A stretch of DNA of 64,000 nucleotides from Methylophilales bacterium (GCA_019823025.1 CP081940.1:620001-684000), one strand, 5' to 3'; positions 30,582-40,825 are shown, counted from the first letter of the stretch. Numbers and translations: made by a program. Notes: generated from the letters alone by a model not told the origin.

Positions 30582-31568
30582 TTATACTTTTTCGACGCCT
30601 TCATCTGGCCAGTTTTCAACTGTCATACCAAGTGTTAAGCCTTTTGATGAAAGGATGTCTTTAATTTCATTTAAGGATTTTCTTCCTAAATTAGGAGCTT
30701 TTAATAAATCACTTTCGTTTCTTTGAACCAGGTCACCAATGTAATAAATACTTTCAGCCTTAAGACAGTTAGCAGACCTAACAGTTAATTCTAAATCATC
30801 AACAGGTCTTAATAAGACTGGATCTATAACTGGTGCCTCTTTAACCTCCACCTCACTTAATTCACTTTCTAAATTCGCGAAAACAGATAATTGACCACGT
30901 AAAATAAATGCTGCATCCCTTATCGCTTCCTCTGCATCAACAACGCCATTTGTTTCTACGTCTAAAATAAGTTTATCTAAATCTGTTCTTTGCTCAACAC
31001 GAGCGCTTTCAACGAAATAACTTACTTTATCTATAGGGCTAAAAGAAGCATCTATTCCTATAAACCCTAATTCTGTTCCTTTTTCTTGACCTTTGTTTCT
31101 CACTGGTACTGCCTGATAACCTCTTCCCATTTCGACTCGAGCTTCGATATCTATCTTCCCGCCTTTGTTTAAATGTGCGATAACAAGTTCAGGATTTTTA
31201 ATCTCAACATCATGCCCTACATCAAAGTCACCAGCAGTTACTTCCCCTTCTACATCTTTTTTGAGAGAGATGGTAGCACTTGTATTATTATGAATTCTTA
31301 ATGCAACTTTCTTGAGATTCAACAGAATGTCTACTACGTCCTCTTGGACCCCATCAATTGTAGAATATTCATGAACAACGGAATCAATTTTTACTTCAGT
31401 AATTGCATATCCTGGTATTGAAGATAAAAGCACTCTTCTAAGAGCGTTTCCTAATGTATGTCCAAAACCTCTTTCCATGGGCTCAAGCGTAACCTTAGCT
31501 CTATTAGGTGATTTAATATCAACATCAACAATTTTTGGTTTTAAATATTCTGTAGGGCTGATTTCCAT
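30582..31568 (-). CDS. rpoA: RNA polymerase alpha subunit
   Basis: The protein has 328 residues. The N-terminal domain (about 1-235) carries the dimer and beta-contact motifs [20 protein letters not shown] and [14 protein letters not shown]. After a linker ([20 protein letters not shown]) the C-terminal domain has the UP-element and activator surface, [20 protein letters not shown] and [11 protein letters not shown]. It sits between rpsD and rplQ as in E. coli. Confidence 0.98.
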   Translation of the reverse strand: MEISPTEYLKPKIVDVDIKSPNRAKVTLEPMERGFGHTLGNALRRVLLSSIPGYAITEVKIDSVVHEYSTIDGVQEDVVDILLNLKKVALRIHNNTSATISLKKDVEGEVTAGDFDVGHDVEIKNPELVIAHLNKGGKIDIEARVEMGRGYQAVPVRNKGQEKGTELGFIGIDASFSPIDKVSYFVESARVEQRTDLDKLILDVETNGVVDAEEAIRDAAFILRGQLSVFANLESELSEVEVKEAPVIDPVLLRPVDDLELTVRSANCLKAESIYYIGDLVQRNESDLLKAPNLGRKSLNEIKDILSSKGLTLGMTVENWPDEGVEKV

Positions 31569-31602
31569 AGTTATCCTTATTTAAATTTTTAGACTAGATT
31601 TT

Positions 31603-32232
31603 TTATTTAGAGTAAAGCTCTACAACAAGCGACTCATTTATAGTAGAAGGTAAATCATCCCTCTCTGGTCTATTTTTAAATATTCCAGTTAATTTTTTTA
31701 CATCGACTTCAAGCCATTCTGGTAAACCTCTCTCATCAGCAGCTTCTAATGCAGATTTAATTCTTAATTGATCTTTAGATTGATCAGCAACACTAATACT
31801 GTCACCTGGTTGAACTTGGTATGAAGGGATATTCACCCTTTTTCCATTAACTAGAATACTATTGTGTCTTACAATTTGTCTGGCCTCTGTTCGAGATCCA
31901 CCTAGACCCATTTTATAGGCAACATTATCCAGTCTAGATTCCAACATTTGTAAAAGGTTTTCACCTGTAATTCCTTTTTTTCTATCGGCTTCTGCATAAT
32001 AACTTCTAAACTGCTTCTCCAATACACCATAAATTCTTCTTAATTTTTGTTTTTCTCTAAGTTGAACTCCGTAATCTGAAAGTCTAGATGACCTTCTCTG
32101 TCCGTGTTGACCCGGAGGATAATTTCTTTTTTCAATTGCACATTTTTCAGTAAAGCACTTCTCAGCTTTTAGAAAAAGTTTCTCACCTTCTCTTCTACAT
32201 TGACGACATTTGGGGTCTAGATTTCTAGCCAA
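31603..32232 (-). CDS. rpsD: 30S ribosomal protein S4, four-cysteine form
   Basis: This is a 209-residue primary 16S rRNA binding protein. In E. coli it also represses its own alpha operon. The N-terminus has CRQC and CFTEKC, putting Cys at 9, 12, 26 and 31, a zinc-binding pattern missing from E. coli S4. The S4 RNA-binding domain (about 95-160, [31 protein letters not shown]) is normal. Zinc binding is inferred from spacing alone. Confidence 0.97.
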   Translation of the reverse strand: MARNLDPKCRQCRREGEKLFLKAEKCFTEKCAIEKRNYPPGQHGQRRSSRLSDYGVQLREKQKLRRIYGVLEKQFRSYYAEADRKKGITGENLLQMLESRLDNVAYKMGLGGSRTEARQIVRHNSILVNGKRVNIPSYQVQPGDSISVADQSKDQLRIKSALEAADERGLPEWLEVDVKKLTGIFKNRPERDDLPSTINESLVVELYSK

Positions 32233-32269
32233 GTTATTCTCCTATAGCTCTCTAACGTTTAACATTTAA

Positions 32270-32662
32270 TTAAATTCTTCTCTTTTTTGGGGGTCTACAT
32301 CCATTATGTGGTACTGGCGTAATATCTTGGATGCTTGTAATTTTTAATCCTACTGAATTAAGCGCTCTCACAGAAGACTCTCTTCCAGGTCCAGGCCCTT
32401 TAATTCTTACTTCAATATTTTTTACTCCGTATTCTTGAGCAGCTTTACCAGCAGCCTCTGCTGCTACTTGCGCAGCAAACGGGGTACTTTTTCTTGACCC
32501 TTTAAAACCTGCTCCACCAGAGGTAGCCCATGAAAGAGCATTGCCTTGTCTGTCTGTGATTGTAATTATTGTATTGTTAAAAGAAGCGTGAACGTGAGCT
32601 ATCCCCTCTGAGACATTCTTTTTAACTTTTTTCTTTACACGAACGGTTTTATCAACTGCCAT
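32270..32662 (-). CDS. rpsK: 30S ribosomal protein S11
   Basis: The protein has 130 residues and forms the platform of the small subunit near the E site. [40 protein letters not shown] and the basic end [18 protein letters not shown] are conserved. It is the second gene of the alpha operon, 12 bases after rpsM. Confidence 0.98.
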   Translation of the reverse strand: MAVDKTVRVKKKVKKNVSEGIAHVHASFNNTIITITDRQGNALSWATSGGAGFKGSRKSTPFAAQVAAEAAGKAAQEYGVKNIEVRIKGPGPGRESSVRALNSVGLKITSIQDITPVPHNGCRPPKKRRI

Positions 32663-32674
32663 AAATATTATCCT

Positions 32675-33031
32675 TTATTTCCTAATAGCCCTGATTGGGC
32701 CTTTTCTTGTTCTTGCATTATTCTTTGTATTTTGACCTCTTACTGGAAGACCTCTTCTATGTCTTTGCCCTCTGTAACAACCAAGGTCCATCAATCTTTT
32801 GATATTCATGGTTACTTCTCTTCGAAGATCACCTTCGACTTCATAACCACCAATATGGTCTCTTAATTTCTCAAGATCAGCATCTGACAAATCTTTTATT
32901 TTTGTTGTAGCTGTAATACCAGTAGCATCACAAATTTTCTTAGCTGTGACTCTACCAATACCATATATAGCTGTTAAAGCTATTTCAGTATGTTTATTAT
33001 CAGATACATTTACTCCAGCAATACGGGCCAT
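32675..33031 (-). CDS. rpsM: 30S ribosomal protein S13
   Basis: The protein has 118 residues and makes intersubunit bridges and contacts P-site tRNA with its basic tail. [20 protein letters not shown] and [20 protein letters not shown] are diagnostic. It is the first gene of the alpha operon, with a promoter and short leader directly upstream. AGGAG lies 7 bases before ATG. Confidence 0.98.
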   Translation of the reverse strand: MARIAGVNVSDNKHTEIALTAIYGIGRVTAKKICDATGITATTKIKDLSDADLEKLRDHIGGYEVEGDLRREVTMNIKRLMDLGCYRGQRHRRGLPVRGQNTKNNARTRKGPIRAIRK

Positions 33032-33051
33032 ACAAAACTCCTAATATATAA

Positions 33052-33074
33052 GGGCTAAAGATTTATCAAAGCCC
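33052..33074 (-). promoter_or_regulatory. Leader stem-loop before rpsM
   Basis: GGGCT ... AGCCC, a 5-bp GC-rich stem around a 13-base AT-rich loop, lies between the predicted alpha-operon promoter and the rpsM ribosome site. In E. coli S4 represses by binding a pseudoknot in this same place; whether this small element does the same is unknown. Confidence 0.4.
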
Positions 33075-33077
33075 GAA

Positions 33078-33106
33078 ATTATAACTATTTTTTTGTTATT
33101 TAACAA
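33078..33106 (-). promoter_or_regulatory. Alpha-operon promoter (rpsM)
   Basis: On the minus strand TTGTTA (33101-33106), 17 bases, then TATAAT (33078-33083), followed by a GC-rich TTCGGGC discriminator. It lies between rpmJ and rpsM, where E. coli also has an alpha-operon promoter. Confidence 0.65.
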
Positions 33107-33114
33107 CGTAAAAA

Positions 33115-33231
33115 TTATCCTTGCCTTTGTTTGTGGCGTTGATCTTTTTTACAAATTACCCTCACTACACCGTTTCGTCTTACAACTTTACAGTTAATAC
33201 ACATTGGCTTTACTGATGCTCTTACTTTCAT
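33115..33231 (-). CDS. rpmJ: 50S ribosomal protein L36, zinc-ribbon form
   Basis: This is a short gene of 38 codons plus stop. It translates to [20 protein letters not shown] followed by [18 protein letters not shown]. Cys11, Cys14, Cys27 and His33 form the zinc site of the C-plus L36 type. It closes the spc operon, 26 bases after infA. Confidence 0.97.
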   Translation of the reverse strand: MKVRASVKPMCINCKVVRRNGVVRVICKKDQRHKQRQG

Positions 33232-33257
33232 AATATATGCCCTCTCGAAAATCTAAT

Positions 33258-33476
33258 TTACTTTGCTCTAAATGTAATTCTGCCTTTACTTAAGTCATAT
33301 GGGGATATCTCTACCGTTACAGTATCTCCCGGCAAAATTCTTATATAATTCATTCTCATCTTTCCTGATATATAACCTAACACAACATGATCGTTCTCAA
33401 GCTTAACCTTGAATGTTGCATTTGGAAGGTTTTCTAAAACCTCTCCTTCCATTTCTATAATATCTTCTTTAGCCAT
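33258..33476 (-). CDS. infA: Translation initiation factor IF-1
   Basis: This 72-residue S1-like OB-fold protein blocks the A site during initiation. [39 protein letters not shown] and [15 protein letters not shown] are essentially invariant in bacteria. Its start overlaps the secY stop by one base. infA between secY and rpmJ is usual in betaproteobacteria and unlike E. coli, where infA stands elsewhere. Confidence 0.98.
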   Translation of the reverse strand: MAKEDIIEMEGEVLENLPNATFKVKLENDHVVLGYISGKMRMNYIRILPGDTVTVEISPYDLSKGRITFRAK

Positions 33477-34798
33477 TAAAGCCTTCCACCTGACCCACCT
33501 TTAAAGTTTGCTTTCTTAAGGAGCCCTTCATACTGGTAGGACATCATTTGTGACTGAACCTGGGTCATGAAATCCATAGTTACCACAACAATAATAAGGA
33601 GTGATGTTCCCCCAAAATAAAATGGTGTATTAAATTTCAAGATTAATAATTCTGGAAGTAAACAAACTAAGGTTATGTAAATTGAACCGATAAGCGTTAA
33701 ACGTCCCATAATTGTGTCTATATATTTAGCTGTTTGTTCGCCAGGCCTTATCCCAGGAACAAAAGCCCCACCTTTTTTTAAATTGTCTGCGGTCTCAGCA
33801 GGGTTAAAAGTAATGGCTGTATAAAAGTATGAGAAAAATATGATAGCTACAGCAAACATAATAATATAAATTGGTTGCCCAGGTGAAATCGCAGCGCTAA
33901 TGTCTTTCAGCCAATAAAGGCTCTCCCCGGATCCAAACCAACCTGCAATGGTTGCTGGAAACAAGATTACGCTTGACGCAAAAATTGCTGGTATGACGCC
34001 TGCTTGATTTATCTTAAGAGGTAAATGAGATGATTGCCCACCATACATCTTATTTCCAACTTGCCTCTTTGCATAATTAATTGTGATTCTTCTCTGCCCT
34101 CTTTCAACAAATACAACTATTGCAGTAACTAGAACAACAGCGACTAGCAAGAAGAACACTAGGGGAATAGAAAAAGCTCCCGTTCTTGTAAGTTCGAGGG
34201 TATTTCCTAATGCACTTGGAAGCCCAGCCACGATACCCGCAAAAATTATCATTGATATACCATTACCAATGCCTCGTTCTGTAATTTGCTCTCCCAACCA
34301 AACTAAAAACATCGTTCCACTCACAAGAGTTATAACTGAGGTTAATCTGAAGGCTAAACCAGGATCAAGAACAAGACCCGGCTGTGCTTCTAGTGCAACC
34401 GTAATACCAAGCGCCTGAAAAGCAGCTAATACAACAGTTCCTTGACGAGTATATTGCGTTATTATCCTCTGTCCTGACTGTCCTTCTTTCTTTAACTCTT
34501 TCAATTTTTCTGACATAGAGGTGAGGAGTGTCATTATGATTGAAGCTGAGATATAAGGCATAATACCTAGTGCAAAAACAGTAAATCTACTTAATGCTCC
34601 CCCAGAAAACATATTGAACATTCCAAGAATTCCGCCACTTTGTGAATCAAATAATTTTTTTAACTCAAAAGGGTCTATGCCGGGTACAGGAATGTGTGAA
34701 CCTAACCGAAAAATAATTAAAGCGCCAAGCAAAAATAGAAGGCGGCTTTTTAGTTCGCCCATTTTGCTTAACTGCCCTAGTGTAGAGTTTTCAGCCAA
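33476..34798 (-). CDS. secY: Protein translocase subunit SecY
   Basis: The protein has 440 residues and ten membrane helices and forms the SecYEG protein-conducting channel. [14 protein letters not shown] is the plug-side N-terminus; [19 protein letters not shown], the SecA/ribosome-binding loop near [10 protein letters not shown], and [18 protein letters not shown] are conserved. It lies 3 bases after rplO and is coupled to infA. SecE is encoded about 25 kb upstream in the same cluster. Confidence 0.98.
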   Translation of the reverse strand: MAENSTLGQLSKMGELKSRLLFLLGALIIFRLGSHIPVPGIDPFELKKLFDSQSGGILGMFNMFSGGALSRFTVFALGIMPYISASIIMTLLTSMSEKLKELKKEGQSGQRIITQYTRQGTVVLAAFQALGITVALEAQPGLVLDPGLAFRLTSVITLVSGTMFLVWLGEQITERGIGNGISMIIFAGIVAGLPSALGNTLELTRTGAFSIPLVFFLLVAVVLVTAIVVFVERGQRRITINYAKRQVGNKMYGGQSSHLPLKINQAGVIPAIFASSVILFPATIAGWFGSGESLYWLKDISAAISPGQPIYIIMFAVAIIFFSYFYTAITFNPAETADNLKKGGAFVPGIRPGEQTAKYIDTIMGRLTLIGSIYITLVCLLPELLILKFNTPFYFGGTSLLIIVVVTMDFMTQVQSQMMSYQYEGLLKKANFKGGSGGRL

Positions 34799-34801
34799 AA
34801 T

Positions 34802-35305
34802 TTACTTCGATTTTTTTGTAGGTTTATCTTTAACTAGATCTTTCTTTTCTGCTTTAGGATTCGTGGTTACAACTTCCTCGACCTTTCCACCCGCGTCTTT
34901 TACAGCTTTCAAAGCACCCTTTGTTATACCAATACCTTGTATTGTTAATTTTTTGGTAACTTCGCCTGAAAGAAATATTTTGGCATTTAAAGACATATTA
35001 GGTATTAAGTTTGCTGCCTTTAAAGAAAGTAGATCAACAATACCATTATCAAGTTTATTTAATTCGCTTGTTCTTACTTTTGCATTGTAGGGCTTAGACA
35101 TAGATCTAAAACCTCTTTTTGGTAGTCTTCTTTGAATAGGCATTTGCCCACCTTCAAAGCCTACTTTATGAAAGCCACCTGCTCTAGATTTTTGGCCTTT
35201 ATGGCCACGCCCTGCAGTTTTTCCAAACCCTGAACCAATTCCTCGACCAACTCGCCTTACTTCTTTTTTTGAGCCATCTGAAGGCTTAATAGTATTTAAT
35301 CTCAT
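34802..35305 (-). CDS. rplO: 50S ribosomal protein L15 with Lys-rich tail
   Basis: This 167-residue late-assembly 23S protein starts [20 protein letters not shown], followed by the [26 protein letters not shown] glycine-rich arm. E. coli L15 has 144 residues. Here about 20 extra C-terminal residues ([20 protein letters not shown]) form a basic tail like those on L17 and S3 in this cluster. It overlaps rpmD by 4 bases (ATGA). Confidence 0.96.
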   Translation of the reverse strand: MRLNTIKPSDGSKKEVRRVGRGIGSGFGKTAGRGHKGQKSRAGGFHKVGFEGGQMPIQRRLPKRGFRSMSKPYNAKVRTSELNKLDNGIVDLLSLKAANLIPNMSLNAKIFLSGEVTKKLTIQGIGITKGALKAVKDAGGKVEEVVTTNPKAEKKDLVKDKPTKKSK

Positions 35306-35496
35306 GCTGAAACCTCTTCTACCTTAAGTAAGTAATTTACTGCATTTATCATCCCTCTTATTGCAGGGGTATCTTCTAACTCAACACTATGACGCATTCT
35401 TCTTAATCCAAGACCTTTTACTGTAGCTTTATGTGCTACAGACTTATGGATAGGACTTTTTATAAGGGTCACTTTAATTTTTTTTCCTTTAGCCAT
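35302..35496 (-). CDS. rpmD: 50S ribosomal protein L30
   Basis: The protein has 64 residues. [20 protein letters not shown] and [20 protein letters not shown] define bacterial L30. It lies between rpsE (2-base gap) and rplO (4-base overlap) in the spc order. Confidence 0.97.
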   Translation of the reverse strand: MAKGKKIKVTLIKSPIHKSVAHKATVKGLGLRRMRHSVELEDTPAIRGMINAVNYLLKVEEVSA

Positions 35497-35498
35497 AA

Positions 35499-36026
35499 CT
35501 AACCTCTAATCTCTTCTATTGTTTTACCTCTTTTCGCTGCAATGTCTGCTGGCGTATTCATAGATGATAATCCGTTCAATGTTGCTCTAACTACATTGTA
35601 GGGATTTGCTGATCCTATACATTTCGCTAAAATATCTGTGATTCCCATAACTTCAAATATTGCTCTCATTGCGCCACCAGCAATAATTCCTGTTCCTTGT
35701 GATGCGGGAAGAATAGTCACTTTTGCAGCTCCATGCCTTCCGGTTACTGAGTGATATAAAGTACCGTTGTTAAGCTTTACTTTGATCATACCTCTCTTTG
35801 CTTCATCCATCGCTTTTTGAACGGCAAGTGGAACCTCTCTCGCTTTACCTTTACCCATGCCAACAGCACCATCACCATCTCCGACAACGCTTAATGCAGC
35901 AAAACTCATGATACGACCGCCCTTAACAACCTTGGTCACACGATTTACATTTATCATCTTTTCTCTTAGGCCATCAGTTTGTCCTTTGTCTTGATTGCCC
36001 GTGTTGTTATTTTTATTTTGTGCCAT
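35499..36026 (-). CDS. rpsE: 30S ribosomal protein S5
   Basis: This 175-residue protein takes part in decoding accuracy and mRNA helicase activity at the entry tunnel. [20 protein letters not shown] and [20 protein letters not shown] are the family core, with [21 protein letters not shown] end. The N-terminal 20 residues (Asn/Gln-rich) are variable in the family. Confidence 0.98.
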   Translation of the reverse strand: MAQNKNNNTGNQDKGQTDGLREKMINVNRVTKVVKGGRIMSFAALSVVGDGDGAVGMGKGKAREVPLAVQKAMDEAKRGMIKVKLNNGTLYHSVTGRHGAAKVTILPASQGTGIIAGGAMRAIFEVMGITDILAKCIGSANPYNVVRATLNGLSSMNTPADIAAKRGKTIEEIRG

Positions 36027-36047
36027 TTTTTGTACCGTTCCTAAGTT

Positions 36048-36404
36048 TTAGAATGTTAACCCGTTTTCTCTTGCAGAGTCCGCCAAAGCCTTAACTCGAC
36101 CATGATACCTATAACCTGATCTATCAAAAGCAACAACCTTAACACCGGCTTTTATTGCCTTATCAGCTATTCTCTTTCCTATTTCTGTTGCAGCATTTGT
36201 ATCACTTGTATTCTTTAGTTTTTTCTTCACATCAGCCTCTACCGTTGATGCTGAAGCAATAATTTTATTTGTTTTACCGTCAATAACTTGCGCATAAATA
36301 TTTGCGTTTGACCTATGTATTGATAACCTTGTTTTACCTAAATAAGCCATGTTCGCTCTAGATTTTGTTGCCCTTCTAATTCTTGCATTATTTTTTGTCA
36401 TCAT
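36048..36404 (-). CDS. rplR: 50S ribosomal protein L18
   Basis: This 118-residue 5S rRNA binding protein has [40 protein letters not shown] and the end ARENGLTF. Two Met codons open the frame (36404 and 36401); either could be the start. It lies 7 bases after rplF. Confidence 0.97.
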   Translation of the reverse strand: MMTKNNARIRRATKSRANMAYLGKTRLSIHRSNANIYAQVIDGKTNKIIASASTVEADVKKKLKNTSDTNAATEIGKRIADKAIKAGVKVVAFDRSGYRYHGRVKALADSARENGLTF

Positions 36405-36411
36405 CTATTCC

Positions 36412-36945
36412 TTATGCTTTTTTAGCTTCTTTCATTACCACATACTCATCCACGTAACGAACACCCTTACCTTTATAAGGCTCTGGTGGTCTATACGCTC
36501 TAATTTCTGCAGCTACTTGACCTACCACTTGTTTGTCTGAGCTTTTTAAAATAATTTCAGTTTGTGAGGGTGTTTGCGCAGTCACACCATCTGGGAGTGC
36601 ATGGCTGATTGAATGTGAAAAACCAAGCTCAAGGTTTATTTTATTCCCTTGTGCTTGTGCTTTATAACCAACCCCGATTAATTGGAGTTTTTTTTCAAAA
36701 CCTACCGAAACGCCTAGCACCATATTGTTGACTAACGCTCGAATCGTACCTGACATCGCTAACGAATGTTTAGTTGATTCTTTCGCTGAGAACAATAAAC
36801 TATTTTCTTCTTTCTTAATCTCAACTTGACCTTTTAGCTCCTGTCTCATTTCGCCTAAAGGACCTTTAATTAATACATTGTCATCCGATATCGTAACTTC
36901 TACCTTTTCGGGAACAACTACTGGGTTATTTGCAACTCTAGACAT
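36412..36945 (-). CDS. rplF: 50S ribosomal protein L6
   Basis: The 177 residues form two related domains near the sarcin-ricin loop. [20 protein letters not shown], the central [20 protein letters not shown] and the C-terminal [19 protein letters not shown] are diagnostic. It follows rpsH by 9 bases. Confidence 0.98.
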   Translation of the reverse strand: MSRVANNPVVVPEKVEVTISDDNVLIKGPLGEMRQELKGQVEIKKEENSLLFSAKESTKHSLAMSGTIRALVNNMVLGVSVGFEKKLQLIGVGYKAQAQGNKINLELGFSHSISHALPDGVTAQTPSQTEIILKSSDKQVVGQVAAEIRAYRPPEPYKGKGVRYVDEYVVMKEAKKA

Positions 36946-36954
36946 GTTTTCTCC

Positions 36955-37350
36955 TTATTCAACGTAGCAAAGAACTTCACCACCGACGCCCTCAGCCCTT
37001 GCTTTAATATCTGTCATTACACCCTTGGAGGTTGTTACAATTGCAACTCCAAGCCCATTCATTACTCTAGGTAAATCATTACTTGATTTATATAGCCTCA
37101 AGCTTGGTTTACTAGCTCGCTGTATATTTTCAATTACGGGCTCACCTGCGTAATACTTTAATTCAATATTTAATAGCGGCTTGCCATTGTTTTCATCAAT
37201 ACTAAAACCTTCAATATAACCCTCATCTTTGAGAACGTTTGCAATAGCTTTTTTTACCTTTGAGGCAGGCAAAGTAACATTAACCTTACTTCTCATTTGG
37301 CCGTTTCTTATACGGGTTAACATATCTGATATCGGATCATGCATGCTCAT
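36955..37350 (-). CDS. rpsH: 30S ribosomal protein S8
   Basis: This 131-residue 16S binding protein is, in E. coli, the translational repressor of the spc operon through an mRNA site near rpl[41 protein letters not shown] and [16 protein letters not shown] are conserved. No clear mimic of the S8 site was identified here. Confidence 0.98.
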   Translation of the reverse strand: MSMHDPISDMLTRIRNGQMRSKVNVTLPASKVKKAIANVLKDEGYIEGFSIDENNGKPLLNIELKYYAGEPVIENIQRASKPSLRLYKSSNDLPRVMNGLGVAIVTTSKGVMTDIKARAEGVGGEVLCYVE

Positions 37351-37362
37351 ATTTTTCCCCTT

Positions 37363-37668
37363 TTACCAACTTGCCTTAACGACACCTGGCACTTCACCAG
37401 CCATCATAAGATCTCTAAGTTTGCCTCGTGCAAGACCAAACTTTTTATAAACACCTCTTGGGCGACCTGTTAAAGCACATCTCGTTCTTAACCGAACTGG
37501 ACTAGAATTTCTTGGCAGAGCTTGAAGTTTTTGCCTTGCTTCAATTTTTTGTTCTCTTGAAGCAGAAGCATCATTAATAACTTCATTTAAGGCTAAACGT
37601 TTTGCTTTAAATTTTTCAACCATTTTTAAACGTTTAGTTTCTCTTTGAGTCATGCATAATTTAGCCAT
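37363..37668 (-). CDS. rpsN: 30S ribosomal protein S14, zinc-free long form
   Basis: The 101 residues are the long C-minus form: there is no CxxC pair, only Cys5 and one Cys in RTRCALTGRPRGVYKKFGL. The C-terminus GEVPGVVKASW is typical. It lies between rplE and rpsH as in E. coli. Confidence 0.98.
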   Translation of the reverse strand: MAKLCMTQRETKRLKMVEKFKAKRLALNEVINDASASREQKIEARQKLQALPRNSSPVRLRTRCALTGRPRGVYKKFGLARGKLRDLMMAGEVPGVVKASW

Positions 37669-37676
37669 AATTTACC

Positions 37677-38216
37677 TTAACTCCTAAATGGAAAGCTAAA
37701 AGCAGACAAGAGAGCTTTAGCTTCTTCGTCTGTTTTTGCTGTTGTTGTAATTGTGATATTCATCCCTCTTAGAGAATCAATCTTGTCATATTGAATTTCG
37801 GGAAAAATTATTTGTTCTTTTATACCCATATTATAATTACCTCTACCATCAAATGATTTTGGAGATAGGCCTCTAAAGTCACGCTCTCTTGGAATAGCAA
37901 TGGATATTAAGCGATCTAGAAACGTATACATATTTGATTTTCTTAAAGTTACCTTACAACCAACAGGATAATTATCTCTGATCTTAAAACCAGCGATTGA
38001 TTTCTTTGAAAGGGTAACAATTGGCTTTTGACCTGCAATTTTTTCCATATCACCAACTGCATTTTCCATAACTTTTTTATCGGCAACTGCTTCACCAACA
38101 CCCATATTTAATGTTATTTTATCAATCCTAGGTACTTCCATAATAGATTTGTACTTGAATTGATCTGTTAATTCCTTAACAACAGTCTCAACATAAAATT
38201 CTTTTAATCTAGCCAT
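37677..38216 (-). CDS. rplE: 50S ribosomal protein L5
   Basis: This 179-residue 5S rRNA binding protein contacts P-site tRNA and S13. [39 protein letters not shown] and [20 protein letters not shown] are invariant motifs. It is the third gene of the spc operon. Confidence 0.98.
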   Translation of the reverse strand: MARLKEFYVETVVKELTDQFKYKSIMEVPRIDKITLNMGVGEAVADKKVMENAVGDMEKIAGQKPIVTLSKKSIAGFKIRDNYPVGCKVTLRKSNMYTFLDRLISIAIPRERDFRGLSPKSFDGRGNYNMGIKEQIIFPEIQYDKIDSLRGMNITITTTAKTDEEAKALLSAFSFPFRS

Positions 38217-38225
38217 ATTTTTTTC

Positions 38226-38543
38226 CTAAACGTCTATTGCTTCTTGTGTAGATTTATAGATGCGAATTTTTTTCCCATCTTTTAATTCTTTAAAATTTAC
38301 TTTATCTGTCTTATTCGACTTCGTATTAAAAATAGCAATGTTCGATATATTAATTGGCATCTCTTTACTTACCAAACCACCTTGATCTCCCTTAGCAGGA
38401 TTTGGTTTTGTATGTTTTTTTACCATATTTAAACCTTCAACAACCACACGGTTATTTTTCAAGATATTGAGAACAATTCCCTGCTTTCCTTTATCTTTTC
38501 CTGTATTTAGTATTACCTTGTCACCTTTACGTATTTTATTCAC
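38226..38543 (-). CDS. rplX: 50S ribosomal protein L24
   Basis: This 105-residue assembly initiator contains a KOW motif (RKGDKVILNTGKDKGKQGIV, about 5-24). KKHTKPNPAKGDQGGLVSKE follows. It lies between rplN and rplE. Confidence 0.98.
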   Translation of the reverse strand: MNKIRKGDKVILNTGKDKGKQGIVLNILKNNRVVVEGLNMVKKHTKPNPAKGDQGGLVSKEMPINISNIAIFNTKSNKTDKVNFKELKDGKKIRIYKSTQEAIDV

Positions 38544-38554
38544 TTTATAAACTC

Positions 38555-38923
38555 CTAAATAACTTCTGGGGCTAAAGACACAATTTTCATAAACTTTTCT
38601 GTTCTTAGTTCACGTGTGACTGGGCCAAAAATACGAGTCCCGATTGGCTCTAGTTTCGCATTTAACAATACAGCGGCATTACTATCAAATTTAATTAACG
38701 AGCCATCTGTTCTTCTTACCCCGCTAGCTGTTCTTACGACAACAGCTGAATAAACTTCGCCCTTCTTTACACGGCCTCTAGGTGCAGCATCTTTAATGGC
38801 CACTTTGATAATATCTCCTATACCGGCATATCTTCTTTTTGAGCCACCTAATACCTTAATGCACATTACTGAGCGTGCACCTGTATTATCGGCGACATCT
38901 AATCTAGATTGTGTTTGTATCAT
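38555..38923 (-). CDS. rplN: 50S ribosomal protein L14
   Basis: The protein has 122 residues. [20 protein letters not shown] and [20 protein letters not shown] are highly conserved; it forms part of intersubunit bridge B8. It is the first gene of the spc operon, with its own promoter and a leader of about 110 bases upstream. GGAG lies 8 bases before ATG. Confidence 0.98.
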   Translation of the reverse strand: MIQTQSRLDVADNTGARSVMCIKVLGGSKRRYAGIGDIIKVAIKDAAPRGRVKKGEVYSAVVVRTASGVRRTDGSLIKFDSNAAVLLNAKLEPIGTRIFGPVTRELRTEKFMKIVSLAPEVI

Positions 38924-39040
38924 TTATATTCTCCAACTTAATCCGTTTAACCAATCCAGCCTTATAAAACTTTATTAGGCCAAAGCCACGGTCAGTATTG
39001 GGGCGTTAGCTTGTAATATTTATCTGAACGCCAAAAAGAG
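38924..39040 (-). promoter_or_regulatory. Structured spc-operon leader before rplN
   Basis: This is the presumed 5' leader between the promoter and rplN. It holds a 6-bp stem GGCGTT / AACGCC with a 19-base loop (39002-39032), and a second stem GCCTAATAAA / TTTATAAGGC with one mismatch and a 2-base loop (38959-38980). Neither is followed by a T-run, so they are not terminators. Regulation is possible but not shown. Confidence 0.45.
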
Positions 39041-39044
39041 CAAA

Positions 39045-39073
39045 ATTATAAATTATTGCTACTATTTTCTCAA
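39045..39073 (-). promoter_or_regulatory. spc-operon promoter
   Basis: On the minus strand TTGAGA (39068-39073), a 17-base spacer and TATAAT (39045-39050). It lies in the 167-base spacer between rpsQ and rplN, exactly where E. coli has its spc promoter. Confidence 0.75.
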
Positions 39074-39090
39074 GTAAAACATTAATTTAC

Positions 39091-39360
39091 TTAATTCTCT
39101 TGAACTGCTTTTGAAACTACTTTTGTAACAACCCAAGATTTATTTTTTGAGACAGGCTTTCCTTCTGTAATCTCAACAAGATCACCCTCATTAATTTCAT
39201 TTTTTTCATCATGCGCATGTACCTTTGTTGATAACTTGATAATCTTACCAACAACAGGATGTTTAACTAGTCTTGGGACTCTGACTGTAACGGTTTTATC
39301 CATTTTGTTACTCTCAACCTTACCCACTAGCGTCCTTATTATTTTTTTTGTCTCAGCCAT
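39091..39360 (-). CDS. rpsQ: 30S ribosomal protein S17
   Basis: This 89-residue primary 16S binder has an OB fold. [20 protein letters not shown] and [20 protein letters not shown] are diagnostic. It is the last gene of the S10-type operon; a promoter for the next operon follows. Confidence 0.98.
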   Translation of the reverse strand: MAETKKIIRTLVGKVESNKMDKTVTVRVPRLVKHPVVGKIIKLSTKVHAHDEKNEINEGDLVEITEGKPVSKNKSWVVTKVVSKAVQEN

Positions 39361-39365
39361 GATGA

Positions 39366-39557
39366 TTAACTATCCCCTTTTTCTGCAAGAACTGTCATTA
39401 CTCTTGCAATATCTTTTCTTATTTTGCCTAACTGATCATTCTTGTTTGATTGTTGAGTTGATATTTGCATTCTAGTGGAGAACTGAGCTTTCCTAAGCTC
39501 AATCAATTCCTTATCAAGGTCTTCTTTCTTTTTCTTTCTCAAATCTAAAGCTTTCAT
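39366..39557 (-). CDS. rpmC: 50S ribosomal protein L29
   Basis: This 63-residue two-helix protein sits at the tunnel exit and helps bind SRP and trigger factor. I chose the ATG at 39557, giving [20 protein letters not shown], because AAGGAG lies 6 bases before it; the longer frame would run into rplP. Family motif [16 protein letters not shown] is present. Confidence 0.96.
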   Translation of the reverse strand: MKALDLRKKKKEDLDKELIELRKAQFSTRMQISTQQSNKNDQLGKIRKDIARVMTVLAEKGDS

Positions 39558-39567
39558 AATTATCTCC

Positions 39568-39984
39568 TTAACCGCCGATGTGTCTAGATGCAAACGTTGT
39601 TAACAACGGAAGTTTCGCTGCAGCCAATCTAAATGCTTCTTTGGCTGTTGCTTCATCAACACCATCCATTTCATATAACATTTTTCCAGGCTGTATTTCA
39701 GCTACAAAGTACTCAACACTTCCTTTACCCTTACCCATCCGTACCTCTGCTGGTTTTTTGGTAATAGGCTTATCAGGAAAAATTCTAATCCAGATTCGCC
39801 CACCTCTCTTAATGTGTCTTGTCATTACCCTTCTTGCAGCTTCAATTTGTCTGGCAGTAATTCTCCCACGACCAGTAGCTTTGAGTCCAAAGTCACCGAA
39901 ACTCACCTTATTTCCTGTTAAAGCAAGTCCTCGGTTTCTTCCTTTATGCTGCTTTCTATATTTTTGTCTGGTAGGCTGTAACAT
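39568..39984 (-). CDS. rplP: 50S ribosomal protein L16
   Basis: This 138-residue protein helps organise the A-site tRNA and peptidyl-transferase region. [40 protein letters not shown] and [14 protein letters not shown] are invariant. It is 2 bases downstream of rpsC. Confidence 0.98.
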   Translation of the reverse strand: MLQPTRQKYRKQHKGRNRGLALTGNKVSFGDFGLKATGRGRITARQIEAARRVMTRHIKRGGRIWIRIFPDKPITKKPAEVRMGKGKGSVEYFVAEIQPGKMLYEMDGVDEATAKEAFRLAAAKLPLLTTFASRHIGG

Positions 39985-39986
39985 TT

Positions 39987-40814
39987 TTATTTCTCATCTT
40001 TTTTTGTTTTTGTGGAGTCTGCTTCTACTTCATCTTTTTTCTTTACAGAAACTTTAGGTTTTTTAATCTCTTCTGCAGGCTTGGTTTTTTTTACTGCAGC
40101 CTTAATTGTTTTTTTAGGTTTTGGTTTTTCAAGTGGCTCTACTTTTTCAACTTGAGATTCTGTAGCAGTTTTCGGTAGTGTTGGGTCCTCAAAAATCTCA
40201 CCCTTAAATATCCAAACTTTAACGCCAATAATTCCATATTGTGTTTGTGCTCTAGCTGTACCGTAATCTACATCGGCTCTTAGCGTATGAAGTGGGACTC
40301 TTCCTTCCCGATACCACTCAGACCTGGCAATTTCAATCCCGTTAAGCCTGCCAGAACTCATTATTTTTATCCCTTGTGCACCTAATCGCATCGCATTTTG
40401 CATCGCTCTTTTCATTGCACGCCTAAACATTACTCTTTTTTCTAGTTGTTGGGCAATACTTTGGGCCACCAAAGTTGCGTCAATCTCTGGTTTTCTGACC
40501 TCTTCAATATTTAATTGAACAGGAATACCCATTAAGTCTTGTATGCTCGATCTTAGAGATTCAATATCCTCACCCTTTTTACCAATGACAATACCTGGCC
40601 TTGCTGAAAAAATAGTAATTTTGGCATTCTTAGCAGGTCTTTCAATTAAAATTCTGCTCACCGCAGCATTCACGAGTTTCTTATTCAGAAACTCTCTCAC
40701 TTTTATGTCATTGTTTAAAAGAACGGCAAAGTTTTTACTATTTGAATACCATCGCGAAGACCAATTTTTATTAGTAGCTAAACGAAAACCAGTTGGATTT
40801 ATTTTTTGTCCCAT
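39987..40814 (-). CDS. rpsC: 30S ribosomal protein S3 with long basic tail
   Basis: The protein has 275 residues against 233 in E. coli. The KH domain (about 38-107; [20 protein letters not shown]) and the C-terminal domain ([29 protein letters not shown]) are normal. After about residue 215 comes a 55-60 residue Lys/Pro/Ala/Val tail ([19 protein letters not shown] onward), probably disordered. S3 helps unwind mRNA at the entry site. Confidence 0.97.
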   Translation of the reverse strand: MGQKINPTGFRLATNKNWSSRWYSNSKNFAVLLNNDIKVREFLNKKLVNAAVSRILIERPAKNAKITIFSARPGIVIGKKGEDIESLRSSIQDLMGIPVQLNIEEVRKPEIDATLVAQSIAQQLEKRVMFRRAMKRAMQNAMRLGAQGIKIMSSGRLNGIEIARSEWYREGRVPLHTLRADVDYGTARAQTQYGIIGVKVWIFKGEIFEDPTLPKTATESQVEKVEPLEKPKPKKTIKAAVKKTKPAEEIKKPKVSVKKKDEVEADSTKTKKDEK

Positions 40815-40825
40815 AATTCTCTCTT

